From Manihot esculenta (taxonomy: Eukaryota > Streptophyta > Magnoliopsida > Malpighiales > Euphorbiaceae): 64,000 bases of DNA. Location of the stretch: the NCBI RefSeq assembly GCF_001659605.2, contig NC_035164.2, positions 10,812,994-10,876,993 of the forward strand. The letters are read 5' to 3'. A program made the position numbers and the translations under genes. The notes beneath the pieces are model-generated. The model had not been told where the DNA came from, made no database searches, and saw only the letters and a list, made by a program, of their open reading frames with translations. Shown here piece by piece: positions 9,753-21,255 of this stretch. Each line of letters starts with the position of its first letter. Positions within the stretch are counted from its first letter, which is position 1.

Positions 9753-11786
9753 GGATGTCAGAGGTTTCTAGATGAGTAAGAGAAGGTTTTCTACATGATT
9801 TGTACGTATTTTAAAGGTGTAGAATAACAAGGAGTGAGGTTTGAAGAGAAAAGGCATTGGGGACAAAGGCCAAGTTCGGCTGCCGAAGGTAAGTTCGGCC
9901 GCCGAAAGTGCCCAATGTTCGGCCCCCGAAGGTTAAGTTCGGCCCCCGAAAGTTGCATGGTTTTGCATGCAGTTTCGGCAGCCGAAACTGGGGTGGTCGG
10001 CTAAGTTGTGCATGCTCCTCAGTCCGTGGTTTGGCCAGCTGTTGCCTCCAGATCATGGCTAGAGGATAAGGCCACGTCTCCCATGACTCATCTGCAAGCT
10101 TTTATCAGCTTAGGCAGAAGGTTGGTCGTGATTTGTGTGAGTTAAATGTTTTTGAGAGAAAAGAAGAGTTGTGAGGGTTTGAAGCTTTGAAGGAGGAGTT
10201 GCTGAGTTTGCTTGTTCCTCTTCTGATTTCAGGAGGTAAGGGACGTCTTTAAGTTTGTTTTAATGAGTTGTAACAGGTTTTTAAAGAGGTTATGGAAGTG
10301 TATGCATGAGTTGCATGCTTAGGTTAGTTTTGATGTTTTAATGGTGAAAGCATGATTAGATGTTTTAAGCTCCTTTATGCTTGTTAAAGTGTTTATGCAT
10401 GTTTTAGAGGGGTTAAATGCATGTATTGAAGGCTGAGCAGGTGATGGAGGGACTGGCAGGCGTCCTTGTGCACGACACTGAGTTCTGGATGAACTCAGGT
10501 TCGGCCGCCGAAAGTCCAAGTTAGGCCGCCGAACATGCCTGACTTTCGTCTCTGGAGGAGACATTCGGCCGCCGAAGGTGCTGCCGAAGGTGCCCTGTCC
10601 AGCCTTCCTTTGCTTGTTTTGCATGCATGTCTTGAAGTGTTCTAGAGGGGTTTTGGGGAGTTATTTTATCAGTTGCATAGAGTATGTATGGTGCCTCATT
10701 TGTGTCCTCCATTGTAGGATTAGACCTGAGGAACCGAGGTGGTTAGCAGTAGTAGCTGCTTCAGAGTTAGAATTGGTCCAGAGTAAGCCACTGCGTGGCT
10801 ACAGGTGAGTGGAACTAAACTTCATATTTTATCTTGAGAAATGACACGAATCTAGCATGATCCATGCATCATAAAATGCCATGTTATGTATTAGGTTGTA
10901 TTGCATTAGATTCCACGAATATGCTGCATTGCATAAGCTGATATTTGTGTGGATGAATGTTGGATGATCCTTAGCCCTTGATAGAGCACAGATACAGAGT
11001 TATGGCATGAGATAGCCATACCAGGTCGCCCCTGGATAGTCCAGGTCGCTCCTGGTACTATGAGTGAGACAGCTGGGCTGTCAGATCAGAGCTCAGAGCA
11101 GTCCAGGTGAGGCCTCATCGCCCCTGGCACAGTTGGACATGTTATGATATGAGTTACTTCAGAGTAGTCCAGGTGAGGCCTAATCGCCCCTGGCACAGTT
11201 GGACATACTATTATGTATGGAGAGGGCTATGGTGACAAGTTCATCCTTGAGATGATATGTTTGTGATGTGATGCATTTCATGAGAGCATGTAATTAATGA
11301 ACTGTTTTTATTGTTCCTCCTCACTGGGCTTTAGAGCTCATCCCACTCCCTTAACCCCAGTTTTGCAGGTTCTGAGATAGCTGTGGGAAGGAAGTCAAAG
11401 TCAGCAAGAGTACAGAGGAAAGTAATGCATGAATGTATGTTTGTAATAGCATAGTGGACATGATGTAATTAACAGATTAGTTGTCATGTCATGTATCGAT
11501 ATGTACTGTCAGTTACTGGATAGACTTGTGCTTTCTCTAGTGTCTTTGCCATAGTGTGATGTATGATTAATCCCTTTGTACATGTATCCTGTTTTACGTT
11601 TCTTGATGAGAAATGTGTGAGTTAGGCTTAACGTATGGCTTTGATGAAATACCGATGGGATTTTAACAGGTACACAGAGTTCAGGATAGGCTTACTACGG
11701 GTCTAGGCGGCCTTAAGCCGATCTGGATCCTAGTGCCGAGCGGTTCGGACCGTTACAAAGAGGGTACCGGTTTCCGGGCTGTTACA
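9753..11786 (+). repeat. 5' LTR of element C (first ~55 bp missing)
   Basis: Plus-oriented LTR ending CTGTTACA at 11786, followed by a tRNA-Met primer site. Its first bases repeat the 38-bp GGATGTCAGAGG... segment also present in the miniature LTR. Palindrome clusters occur at about 9874-9990 and 10500-10590. It differs clearly from the 3' LTR of C in its left half, so the two LTRs may not come from one insertion event. Confidence 0.7.
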
Positions 11787-11788
11787 GT

Positions 11789-11800
11789 TGGTATCAGAGC
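11789..11800 (+). other. Primer-binding site of element C (tRNA-Met type)
   Basis: TGGTATCAGAGC two bases after the LTR end at 11786. Just downstream (about 11826-11841) is an inverted repeat, TTGAACA-TTTT-TGTTCAA, a possible leader hairpin. Confidence 0.85.
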
Positions 11801-12072
11801 ATAGGGCCTCATAAGTATGGTGTGTTGAACATTTTTGTTCAAGGATTAGAGAGATCCCACATCGGAAAGAGGTGGTTTTAGAAGGTATAGAAAGGCAAAG
11901 CACAATAAGTTAAATCATGTCCACTAAGATAGGAAGTTTGTTTTGCATGCTGATGAGAAATGCCATGCTGGATGCTATGCATGTCTATGTTCTATGTTCA
12001 TGTGTCTTTCATATGAACTATATGTGTGTTAATGTTTGCTTATTTGTGTTTTGTGTTTTCAGAAGAGCTAAG

Positions 12073-12657
12073 ATGAGTGGAATTAGTTCTCAGAGTGATT
12101 CAGATCCGTCGGAAGGGTCTTTTGATGCTAGTAGAGAAGGAATGAATCTAGAACCAGAAAACAGGAGAGAGCTAGACGTGGATGTGCAAAGAAGGGATGT
12201 AGGTGTACAGGTGAATGTAGATGAAGAGACTTTAGTGGATACGCAGACCAAGGATTCTAGGAGAGGAGAGAATGAACCCTCCACTTGGAGTACAGCTACC
12301 TGGAAAGGAGCAAAGTGGGGGAAAGCTACAAAGAAAAAGGTTAGGGGCCTTACAGGGTCAAAGAAGAAGACAATAGGGACTAGTGGTGTTGGTCCAAGTT
12401 CAGGTATAGGCAAGCCACAATGTTTGAGGTGTGGTAGATTGCATGAGGGAATCTGTCTGGCAGGAACAATAGGATGTTATCGGTGTGGACAGAAGGGGCA
12501 TGTGATTCGTGAGTGTCGTATGATGCCTTGGATGGTTCGGTCCCAGCGGACTTTTTCAGGTAGAAAGGTTCAGCAGGGAAGAGCACCCTCAGGTCCAGTG
12601 GTGCCAGGTATGTTTGTGAGTTTTGATGTCTATGTTTGTTTTTGTGAATTCGCGTAG
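12073..12657 (+). CDS. Gag-derived double zinc-knuckle protein of element C
   Basis: About 194 residues from ATG 12073 (MSGISSQSDSDPSEG); the frame is open from 11917. The order is an acidic Ser-rich N-terminus, the conserved QRRDVGVQVNVDEE, a basic stretch (KKKVRGLTGSKKK), then two CX2CX4HX4C knuckles (CLRCGRLHEGIC and CYRCGQKGHVIREC). ATG 12073 is preferred because TGTGTTTTCAG, a good splice acceptor, ends at 12062 and the upstream translation is Cys/Val-rich leader-like sequence. It matches the D copy almost everywhere. It is the only intact ORF of the element. Nucleic-acid binding is inferred from the knuckles. Confidence 0.65.
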   Translation: MSGISSQSDSDPSEGSFDASREGMNLEPENRRELDVDVQRRDVGVQVNVDEETLVDTQTKDSRRGENEPSTWSTATWKGAKWGKATKKKVRGLTGSKKKTIGTSGVGPSSGIGKPQCLRCGRLHEGICLAGTIGCYRCGQKGHVIRECRMMPWMVRSQRTFSGRKVQQGRAPSGPVVPGMFVSFDVYVCFCEFA

Positions 12658-13029
12658 GCTTGAAAGTAATAGAATGGAATAGAATTACATGTTCAGAGTA
12701 ACAGGTAAAGAGATGGAGAGTTAGAGAAAAGTTAATAGCTAAGAGTTACAGAAATAGAGTATCAGAAAAGAGTTAAAGAGAGAGAATGGGTATAAGATGC
12801 TATGTTTCAGGTTTCTCTACTCCTAGGCATAGTGAGACTGGTTCTCTCAAGTAAGAAGTACAGGTAAGTAAGATAAAAGCAGAAAGAAAAAGGGAATAGA
12901 TCAGACAAAAAGGTTTAGAGTTAGTCTGGGAATAGGTGGTAGTTGAGGCAGAGGAAAAGGTCAGTCTTTTCTTCAGTGGATTCCCGAGAGAAGTTCCATT
13001 TGCTTTAGCTTGGATCTTCACCCTGACTC

Positions 13030-13720
13030 AGTAAGAGGCTGTTACATCTCACACGGTGACGTCAGGTGCGTTCACGTGAAAGTAGTGAGATGTGTATGCT
13101 AGTTGGTTTGAACCCCAGTGTCTTCGCTTTTCTTGTTGCTTAGTGAGCCGTTGATAGCATGGGTTGGTGACTTCTGGGCTTAGAGTGTTTTTCTTGGGTC
13201 AATGGACCTGCGTGTGATCCATCTGAGGTAGAGTCAGTCAGTTCAGTTCAGAGTTTGTGGTGAGTAGATGCAATCCAGCTGACCTTATGGTTCTAGAGGT
13301 GACTGTATGACGTCCTTCTAGGGCGGATTGATGCATTACTCATGGTACTACCTGTGTCCAGAGAGACAAGGTGGGGAAATTGGATGGATCAGGCAGTCCT
13401 TTAGGGGGACCGAGTATAGGTGCCTAGCAGTTGATATCAGTCCTACAGGCTCATCGTTATACAGGAAAGGTTGTCAGCGGGTTCTCTTAGCTTAGCTCTT
13501 GTGAGCAAGTTTGTCAGGACAGGGACTCAGCCTCAGTGCCCTTTTCTAGTGAGTACTAGATGTTTCCCAGGTAGGCTGTCAGGTTTACCATCTGTCAGGG
13601 AGGTAGGATTGGAATGAGAATGGTATCTGGATGCGGAACCATTGCTTCCTCTCTTTCCTCTACAGAATGGCACCTGCAGAGAGAAAGCTAAGAATAGTCA
13701 GGATAGTGGAAAAGAGGCGT
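13030..13720 (+). pseudogene. Protease and start-of-RT relic of element C
   Basis: Out-of-frame traces correspond to the protease region of B: GTCAATGGACCTG...GATCCATC (NGPECDPS-like) near 13200, and GAATGGCACCTGCAGAG (MAPAE codons) near 13672. Stops and frameshifts are common, so no protein is made. 13720-14133 is a non-coding tail with no gene seen. Confidence 0.55.
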
Positions 13721-14133
13721 GGTAGTTAAGGGTTTTATCTGACTTAGTACCTCACCCTCGTATATGCACAAGTTGGTGTGGGAAACGAACGATGAATCCT
13801 TAAGGTTTTGCTCTGATAGGTTCATAGATCAGTGAGTTTTCCTTGTTAAGATTGATAATCGTTTAGCGGCTCTGAGAAAAGTTGTTTATGGTTTTGGTGT
13901 GATCAAAGTTTTGAATACTACCAGTTGAGAGTTGGGAAGTAAAGGTTAGAAAAGCGGTTTGGTGAAGAAAAGATAAAGAGAAAAAGGAATAAGGATTAGC
14001 ATAGCGCAGCGAAAGCTGTAGAGTTCCGAAAACAGATTTTGTAGTATGGACTCAACTCAGGAAAATAGAGATTCAGGAATTCTCTCCTTCGAGAGAAGTG
14101 ATAGGCTTTATATGTTTATCTGTTTGTTTTTTT

Positions 14134-14170
14134 AACATTCGAGGACGAATGTTTTATAAGGGGGGAAGAA
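14134..14170 (+). other. Polypurine tract with upstream palindrome
   Basis: AACATTCGAGGACGAATGTT (14134-14153) is a near-perfect palindrome. It is followed by TTATAAGGGGGAAGAA, a polypurine tract that abuts the LTR start at 14171. The same pair occurs before the LTRs of A and D and at 21690-21721, so it is a conserved feature of the family. Confidence 0.75.
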
Positions 14171-16093
14171 TGTAATACCCGGCTAGTTCAGGCATCAGAA
14201 TTCTTACCATCCGGTGGAATTCCGGCATGTCAGAGGTTCTAGAAGGGTAAGAGTGAAGGTGTGCTAAAAGGAGGTTTGATTCAGAAAAGAGTTAAGTTTT
14301 GAGGAGAAGTGGCCTAAGGAGTTTCTGTCATGTTCGGCCCCCGAATGGTAAGTTCGGCCGCCGAAAGTGCCCAATGTTCGGCCCCCGAAGGTTATGTTCG
14401 GCCCCCGAACGTAGCATGGTTTTGCATGCAGTTTCGGCTGCCGAAGCTGGGGTGGTCGGTTAGTTGTGCACACTCCGCAGTCCGTGATTTGGCCAGGTGT
14501 TCACCTCCAGATCATGACCAGAGGTTTGGCCACGTCTCCCTTGACTCATCTGCAAGCTTTAATCAGCTTATGCAGAGGGTTGGTCTTTTGCAAAGGGGTT
14601 GAACGTTTTTGAGAGAAAAGAAGAGTTGTGAGGGTTTGAAGCTTTGGAGGAGGAGTTGCTGAGTTGGCTGTTCCTCTTCTGGTTTCAAGAGGTAAGGGAA
14701 GTCTTTAAACTTGTGTTAATGATGTATAACAGCTTTGAAAGAGGTTAAGGGGAGAGTTATGTATCTAGGTTTAGTTTTGATGTTTTAATGGTGGAAGTAT
14801 GTATATGTGTTATAGTTGCTGTTTTGTTGGGGTTAGTAGGTAGTTTTGGACCCCTTGGTTCATATACCTGAGTATATGTGAGTGAAGGAGGAGGTATGCA
14901 TGTATGGAGTGGGGTTGGTGCTTGGCAGGCTTGTTCATGCTCGAAGCTGAGTTCTGGATGAACTCAGGTTCGGCCGCCGAAGGGAGGATTCGGCCGCCGA
15001 ACCCCTTGTGGAGGCAGGTTCGGCTGCCTACCGAAAGAATGGACTTTCGGCTCTGTCATGCACATTCGGCCGCCGAAGGTGCCGCCGAAGGTGCTCTGTC
15101 CAGCCTTCTTTTGCATGTTTATGTGCTTGTTTTCAGAGGTTCAGAGGGGATTATAGGGGATTGTTTAAGAGTTGATAAGAGTATGTTTGACACCTCATTC
15201 GAGTCCATTTGTGTAGGCTTGGACCCGACAGTCCAGGGAGGTTGTCAGGATTAGCAGTTGCAGCGTCAGTCAGGTGAGTAGAACTAAACTTAATCTATTA
15301 AAGAAACATAATGCTTTAGCATAGTTCATGCATCATGATATGTTTTAGGGTGATTGCATTAGAATCACGTATGTGAAGCATTGCATATTATGTGATCAGA
15401 GATTAGGTGGACCCAGGCGACTCCAATAGCCTAAGCTTCGGCTCCTGTCATTGTGTCAGGTCAGTTGGGCAAGTACATGTTGGAATGCCCTGTGTAGCTC
15501 CTTTGGGGGGGCCAGTGTTGACAGAGGGTATTTTTGGGGTCATGTCTACCTTAGTGGGGATTGGACCAAGGCGACTTCAATAGCCCGTCGAGGGAGTTTT
15601 GGGGTCATGTCTAATCCAAGATATATTGCGATGTTTGTGTTGTGATGCATTTTCATATCTAGTGCGTATGAATGAACTGTTTTCAGTGTTTCTACTCACT
15701 GGGCTTTAGAAGCTCATCCCTTTCCCTTAATCCCAGTTTTGCAGGTTCAGTATAGCAGGGAAAGTCAGCAATAGCAGAGTGGTGACTAGAAGACTGCATG
15801 TGTAATAGCCTAGTATGGACATGATGTAAATTAAAGAAATATATATGTAAAGGCATGTAATAGCTAGTAAGTCAGTATGATATGGTTTAGAATGTGCTTT
15901 TGCCTATTGTCTAGTGGATGTTAATCCCTAGTGTATGCATGTATCCTGTTTTACAGTTTCTTGATAAGAAATGTGTCAAAACAGACTTAATCAATGTTGT
16001 GTTTCGAAAACCCAGTGAAGGATAACTGTGAGGGAAGATAGGGTTTCATTCCCTTGACCCGAGACCAGTGCAAAGGAAAGACCAGGTTTGATG
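14171..16093 (+). repeat. 3' LTR of element C, truncated
   Basis: Starts TGTAATACCCGG. Palindrome clusters lie at about 14335-14450 and 14966-15095. Breaks off in GACCAGGTTTGATG at 16080-16093, where the oppositely oriented LTR of D begins at ACCGGTACCC. The missing end can be recognised in D's LTR. Confidence 0.85.
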
Positions 16094-18439
16094 ACCGGTA
16101 CCCTCTTTGTAACGGTCCGAACCGCTCGGCACTAGGATCCAGATCGGCTTAAGGCCGCCTAGACCCGTAGTAAGCCTATCCTGAACTCTGTGTACCTGTT
16201 AAAATCCCATACATGATCCAACTGGACTATTAATTGTTAAAACTTTGCTGTTAAATAACCAGACTTAACCTTTCAAAACACTCTCTATAGGTCCAATCAT
16301 ATGAACCAAAATGCTCAGATATACCAATCTGAACTAGCCCTCGGGCTATCTATCATACACCAGTGATGCTTTACCAAGTAACCTCCATACCCTATGCGCT
16401 CTGCAGCATAGAACCCACTCTGTAAGGGTCAGCATATCATAAGTTAACTTGGCTACCATAGAGTCACAGGAATCAAACCTGATCTTTCTCTAGTGGTCTA
16501 CTCTGTGGATCACAGGAATCAAACCTGGTCTTTCCTTTGCACTGGTCTCGGGTCAAGGGAATGAAACCCTATCTTCCCTCACAGTTATCCTTCACTGGGT
16601 TTTCGAAACACAACATTGATTAAGTCTGTTTTGACACATTTCTTATCAAGAAACTGTAAAACAGGATACATGCATACACTAGGGATTAACATCCACTAGA
16701 CAATAGGCAAAAGCACATTCTAAACCATATCATACTGACTTACTAGCTATTACATGCCTTTACATATATATTTCTTTAATTTACATCATGTCCATACTAG
16801 GCTATTACACATGCAGTCTTCTAGTCACCACTCTGCTATTGCTGACTTTCCCTGCTATACTGAACCTGCAAAACTGGGATTAAGGGAAAGGGATGAGCTT
16901 CTAAAGCCCAGTGAGTAGAAACACTGAAAACAGTTCATTCATACGCACTAGATATGAAAATGCATCACAACACAAACATCGCAATATATCTTGGATTAGA
17001 CATGACCCCAAAACTCCCTCGACGGGCTATTGAAGTCGCCTTGGTCCAATCCCCACTAAGGTAGACATGACCCCAAAAATACCCTCTGTCAACACTGGCC
17101 CCCCCAAAGGAGCTACACAGGGCATTCCAACATGTACTTGCCCAACTGACCTGACACAATGACAGGAGCCGAAGCTTAGGCTATTGGAGTCGCCTGGGTC
17201 CACCTAATCTCTGATCACATAATATGCAATGCTTCACATACGTGATTCTAATGCAATCACCCTAATACATATCATGATGCATGAACTATGCTCAAGCATT
17301 ATGTTTCTTTAATAGATTACGTTTAGTTCTACTCACCTGACTGACGCTGCAACTGCTAATCCTGACAACCTCCCTGGACTGTCGGGTCCAAGCCTACACA
17401 AATGGACTCGAATGAGGTGTCAAACATACTCTTATCAACTCTTAAACAATCCCCTATAATCCCCTCTGAACCTCTGAAAATAAGCACATAAACATGCAAA
17501 AGAAGGCTGGACAGAGCACCTTCGGCGGCACCTTCGGCGGCCGAATGTGCATGACAGAGCCGAAAGTCCATTCTTTCGGTAGGCAGCCGAACCTGCCTCC
17601 ACAAGGGGTTCGGCGGCCGAATCCTCCCTTCGGCGGCCGAACCTGAGTTCATCTAGAACTCAGCTTCGAGCATGAACAAGCCTGCCAAGCACCAACCCCA
17701 CTCCATACATGCATACCTCCTCCTTCACTCACATATACTCAGGTATATGAACCAAGGGGTCCAAAACTACCTACTAACCCCAACAAAACAGCAACTATAA
17801 CACATATACATACTTCCACCATTAAAACATCAAAACTAAACCTAGATACATAACTCTCCCCTTAACCTCTTTCAAAGCTGTTATACATCATTAACACAAG
17901 TTTAAAGACTTCCCTTACCTCTTGAAACCAGAAGAGGAACAGCCAACTCAGCAACTCCTCCTCCAAAGCTTCAAACCCTCACAACTCTTCTTTTCTCTCA
18001 AAAACGTTCAACCCCTTTGCAAAAGACCAACCCTCTGCATAAGCTGATTAAAGCTTGCAGATGAGTCAAGGGAGACGTGGCCAAACCTCTGGTCATGATC
18101 TGGAGGTGAACACCTGGCCAAATCACGGACTGCGGAGTGTGCACAACTAACCGACCACCCCAGCTTCGGCAGCCGAAACTGCATGCAAAACCATGCAACG
18201 TTCGGGGGCCGAACATAACCTTCGGGGGCCGAACATGGGGCACTTTCGGCGGCCGAACTTACCATTCGGGGGCCGAACATGACAGAAACTCCTTAGGCCA
18301 CTTCTCCTCAAAACTTAACTCTTTTCTGAATCAAACCTCCTTTTAGCACACCTTCACTCTTACCCTTCTAGAACCTCTAACATGCCGGAATTCCACCGGA
18401 TGGTAAGAATTCTGATGCCTGAACTAGCCGGGTATTACA
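16094..18439 (-). repeat. 3' LTR of element D
   Basis: Minus-oriented LTR ending on the plus strand at TATTACA (18439), mirror image of the LTR start at 14171. It has lost the terminal TTTCCGGGCTGTTACA part at the 16093/16094 junction. Palindrome clusters mirror those of C. The central 16094-16517 part is unique to this arm. Confidence 0.85.
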
Positions 18440-18849
18440 TTCTTCCCCCCTTATAAAACATTCGTCCTCGAATGTTAAAAAAACAAACAGATAAACATAT
18501 AAAGCCTATCACTTCTCTCGAAGGAGAGAATTCCTGAATCTCTATTTTCCTGAGTTGAGTCCATACTACAAAATCTGTTTTCGGAACTCTACAGCTTTCG
18601 CTGCGCTATGCTAATCCTTATTCCTTTTTCTCTTTATCTTTTCTTAATCAATCTCTTTTCTAACCTTTACTTCCCAACTTCACCTTCAAAACTTTGATCA
18701 CACCAAATCCATAAACAACTTTTATCAGAGCCGCTAAACGATTATCAATCTTAACAAGGAAAACTCACTGATCTATGAACCTATCAGAGCAAAACCTTAC
18801 GGATTCATCGTTCGTTTCCCACACCAACTTGTGAACCTATCCTGACTCT

Positions 18850-19500
18850 TCTTAGCTTTCTCTCTGCAGGTGCCATTCTGTAGAGGAAAGAGAGGAAGCA
18901 ATGGTTCCGCGTCCAGATACCATTCTCATTCCAATCCTACCTCCCTGACAGATGGTAAACCTGACAGCCTACCTGGGAAACATCTAGTACTTACTAGAAA
19001 AGGGCACTGAGGCTGATTCCCTGTCCTGACAAACTTTCTCACAAGAGCTAAGAGAACCCACTGCTACCCTTTCCTGTATAACGATGAGCCTGTAGGACTG
19101 ATATCAAACTTCTAGGCACCGATACTCTGTCCCCCTAAAGGACTGCCTGACCCATCCAATTTCCCTACCTTGTCTCCATGGACACAGGTAGTACCATGAG
19201 TAATGCATCAATCCGCCCTAGAAGGACGTCATACAATCACCTCTAGAACCATAAGGTCAGCTGGATTGCATCTACTCACCACAAACTCTGAACTGAACTG
19301 ACTGACTCTACCTCAGATGGATCACACTCAGGTCCATTGACCCAAGAAAAACACTCTAAGCCCAGAAGTCACCAACCCATGCTATCAACGGCTCACTAAG
19401 CAACAAGAAAAGCGAAGATACTGGGGTCAAAACAACTAGCATACACATCTCACTACTTTCACGTGAACGCACCTGACGTCACCATGTGAGATGTAACAGC
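18850..19500 (-). pseudogene. Protease and start-of-RT relic of element D
   Basis: Mirror copy of the relic in C. CTCTGCAGGTGCCATTCTG near 18863 is the reverse complement of the MAPAE codons. No open frame of the expected protein survives. Confidence 0.5.
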
Positions 19501-19878
19501 CTCTTACTGAGTCAGGGTGAAGATCCAAGCTAAAGCAAATGGAACTTCTCTCGGGAATCCACTGAAGAAAAGACTGACCTTTTCCTCTGCCTCAACTACC
19601 ACCTATTCCCAGACTAACTCTAAACCTTTTTGTCTGATCTATTCCCTTTTTCTTTCTGCTTTTATCTTACTTACCTGTACTTCTTACTTGAGAGAACCAG
19701 TCTCACTATGCCTAGGAGTAGAGAAACCTGAAACATAGCATCTTATACCCATTCTCTCTCTTTAACTCTTTTCTGATACTCTATTTCTGTAACTCTTAGC
19801 TATTAACTTTTCTCTAACTCTCCATCTCTTTACCTGTTACTCTGAACATGTAATTCTATTCCATTATTACTTTCAAGC

Positions 19879-20463
19879 CTACGCGAATTCACAAAAACAA
19901 ACATAGACATCAAAACTTACAAACATACCTGGCACCACTGGACCTGAGGGTGCTATTCCCTGCTGAACCTTTCTACCTGAAAAAGTCCGCTGGGACCGAA
20001 CCATCCAAGGCATCACACGACACTCACGAATCACATGCCCCTTCTGTCCACACCGATAACATCCTATTGTTCCTGCCAGACAGATTCCCTCATGCAATCT
20101 ACCACACCTCAAACATTGTGGCTTGCCTATACCTGAACTTGGACCAACACCACTAGTCCCTATTGTCTTCTTCTTTGACCCTGTAAGGCCCCTAACCTTT
20201 TTCTTTGTAGCTTTCCCCCACTTTGCTCCTTTCCAGGTAGCTGTACTCCAAGTGGAGGGTTCACTCTCGCCTATCCTAGAATCCTTGGTCTGCGTATCCT
20301 CTAAAGTCTCTTCGTCTATATTCACCTGTACACCTACATCCCTTCTTTGCACATCCACGTCTAGCTCTCTCCTGTTTTCTGGTTCTAGATTCATTCCTTC
20401 TCTACTATCATCAAAAGACCCTTCCGACGGATCTGAATCACTCTGAGGACTAATTCCACTCAT
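19879..20463 (-). CDS. Gag-derived double zinc-knuckle protein of element D
   Basis: Same architecture and length as the C copy (about 194 residues, start MSGISPQSDSDPSEG). It has a few replacements (for example S to P after MSGIS, REG to RIG), and both CCHC knuckles are intact. A splice-acceptor-like TTTTCAG again precedes the ATG. Leader differences: the 16-base hairpin sequence present in C is missing between 20680 and 20695. Confidence 0.65.
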   Translation of the reverse strand: MSGISPQSDSDPSEGSFDDSREGMNLEPENRRELDVDVQRRDVGVQVNIDEETLEDTQTKDSRIGESEPSTWSTATWKGAKWGKATKKKVRGLTGSKKKTIGTSGVGPSSGIGKPQCLRCGRLHEGICLAGTIGCYRCGQKGHVIRECRVMPWMVRSQRTFSGRKVQQGIAPSGPVVPGMFVSFDVYVCFCEFA

Positions 20464-20719
20464 CTTAGCTCTTCTGAAAACACAAAACACAAATAAGCAA
20501 ACAGTAACACACATATAGTTCATATGAAAGACACATGAACATAGAACATAGACATGCATAGCATCCAGCATGGCATTTCTCATCAGCATGCAAAACAAAC
20601 TTCCTATCTTAGTGGACATGATTTAACTTATTGTGCTTTGCCTTTCTATACCTTCTAAAACCACCTCTTTCCGATGTGGGATCTCTCTAATCCAACACAC
20701 CGTACTTATGAGGCCCTAT

Positions 20720-20731
20720 GCTCTGATACCA
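20720..20731 (-). other. Primer-binding site of element D (tRNA-Met type)
   Basis: The minus strand reads TGGTATCAGAGC, two bases inside the LTR start at 20734. Confidence 0.8.
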
Positions 20732-20733
20732 AC

Positions 20734-21058
20734 TGTAACAGCCCGGAAACCGGTACCCTCTTTGTAACGGTCCGAACCGCTCGGCACTAGGATCCAGATC
20801 GGTTTAAGGCCGCCTAGACCCGTAGTAAGCCTATCCTGAACTCTGTGTACCTGTTAAAATCCCATACATGATCCAACTGGACTATTAATTGTTAAAACTT
20901 TGCTGTTAAATAACCAGACTTAACCTTTCAAAACACTCTCTATAGGTCCAATCATATGAACCAAAATGCTCAGATATACCAATCTGAACTAGCCCTCGGG
21001 CTATCTATCATACACCAGTGATGCTTTACCAAGTAACCTCCATACCCTATGCGCTCTG
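20734..21058 (-). repeat. LTR end fragment after element D
   Basis: Starts TGTAACAGCCCGGAAACCGG and runs 325 bp into the LTR. It then jumps at CTCTG, a sequence shared with the primer-site region, back to a second primer site and LTR start (21059-21093). Confidence 0.75.
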
Positions 21059-21092
21059 ATACCAACTGTAACAGCCCGGAAACCGGTACCCT

Positions 21093-21255
21093 CTAAAGTC
21101 TCTTCGTTTATATTCACCTGTACACCTACATCCCTTCTTTGCACATCCACGTCTAGCTCTCTCCTGTTTTCTGGTTCTAGATTCATTCCTTCTCTACTAT
21201 CATCAAAAGACCCTTCCGACGAATCTGAATCACTCTGAGGACTAATTCCACTCAT
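21093..21255 (-). pseudogene. Truncated zinc-knuckle ORF (N-terminal part only)
   Basis: From ATG 21255 (MSGISPQSDSDSSEG) the frame matches the D copy as far as NINEETLE. It then reads into LTR sequence at about 21093 and stops at 21001. Both zinc knuckles and the basic stretch are lost, so any product would lack nucleic-acid binding. Confidence 0.7.

Larger units (their letters stand above)
9753..16093 (+). mobile_element. Element C: non-autonomous gypsy with zinc-knuckle ORF
   Basis: Plus-oriented: 5' LTR (9753-11786), primer site, zinc-knuckle ORF, protease/RT relic, polypurine tract, and a 3' LTR (14171-16093) cut short by about 560 bp. RT core, RNase H and integrase are absent. From about 11655 to 16092 it forms the left arm of a large palindrome with element D. 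Confidence 0.85.
16094..21058 (-). mobile_element. Element D: inverted twin of element C
   Basis: Minus-oriented: 3' LTR 16094-18439 (missing only its last 15 or so bases), polypurine tract, protease/RT relic, zinc-knuckle ORF (19879-20463), primer site 20720-20731, and a 5' LTR fragment 20734-21058. From 16518 to about 20865 it is the reverse complement of 11655-16092 with only scattered substitutions and a net loss of about 70 bp in the tail region. Confidence 0.85.

Noticed and set aside
15451..15645. Identical small frames at 15451-15645 (+) and 16965-17159 (-) as a conserved gene pair
   Set aside because: They are mirror positions in the C/D palindrome inside LTRs; identity follows from the recent duplication, not from coding function.
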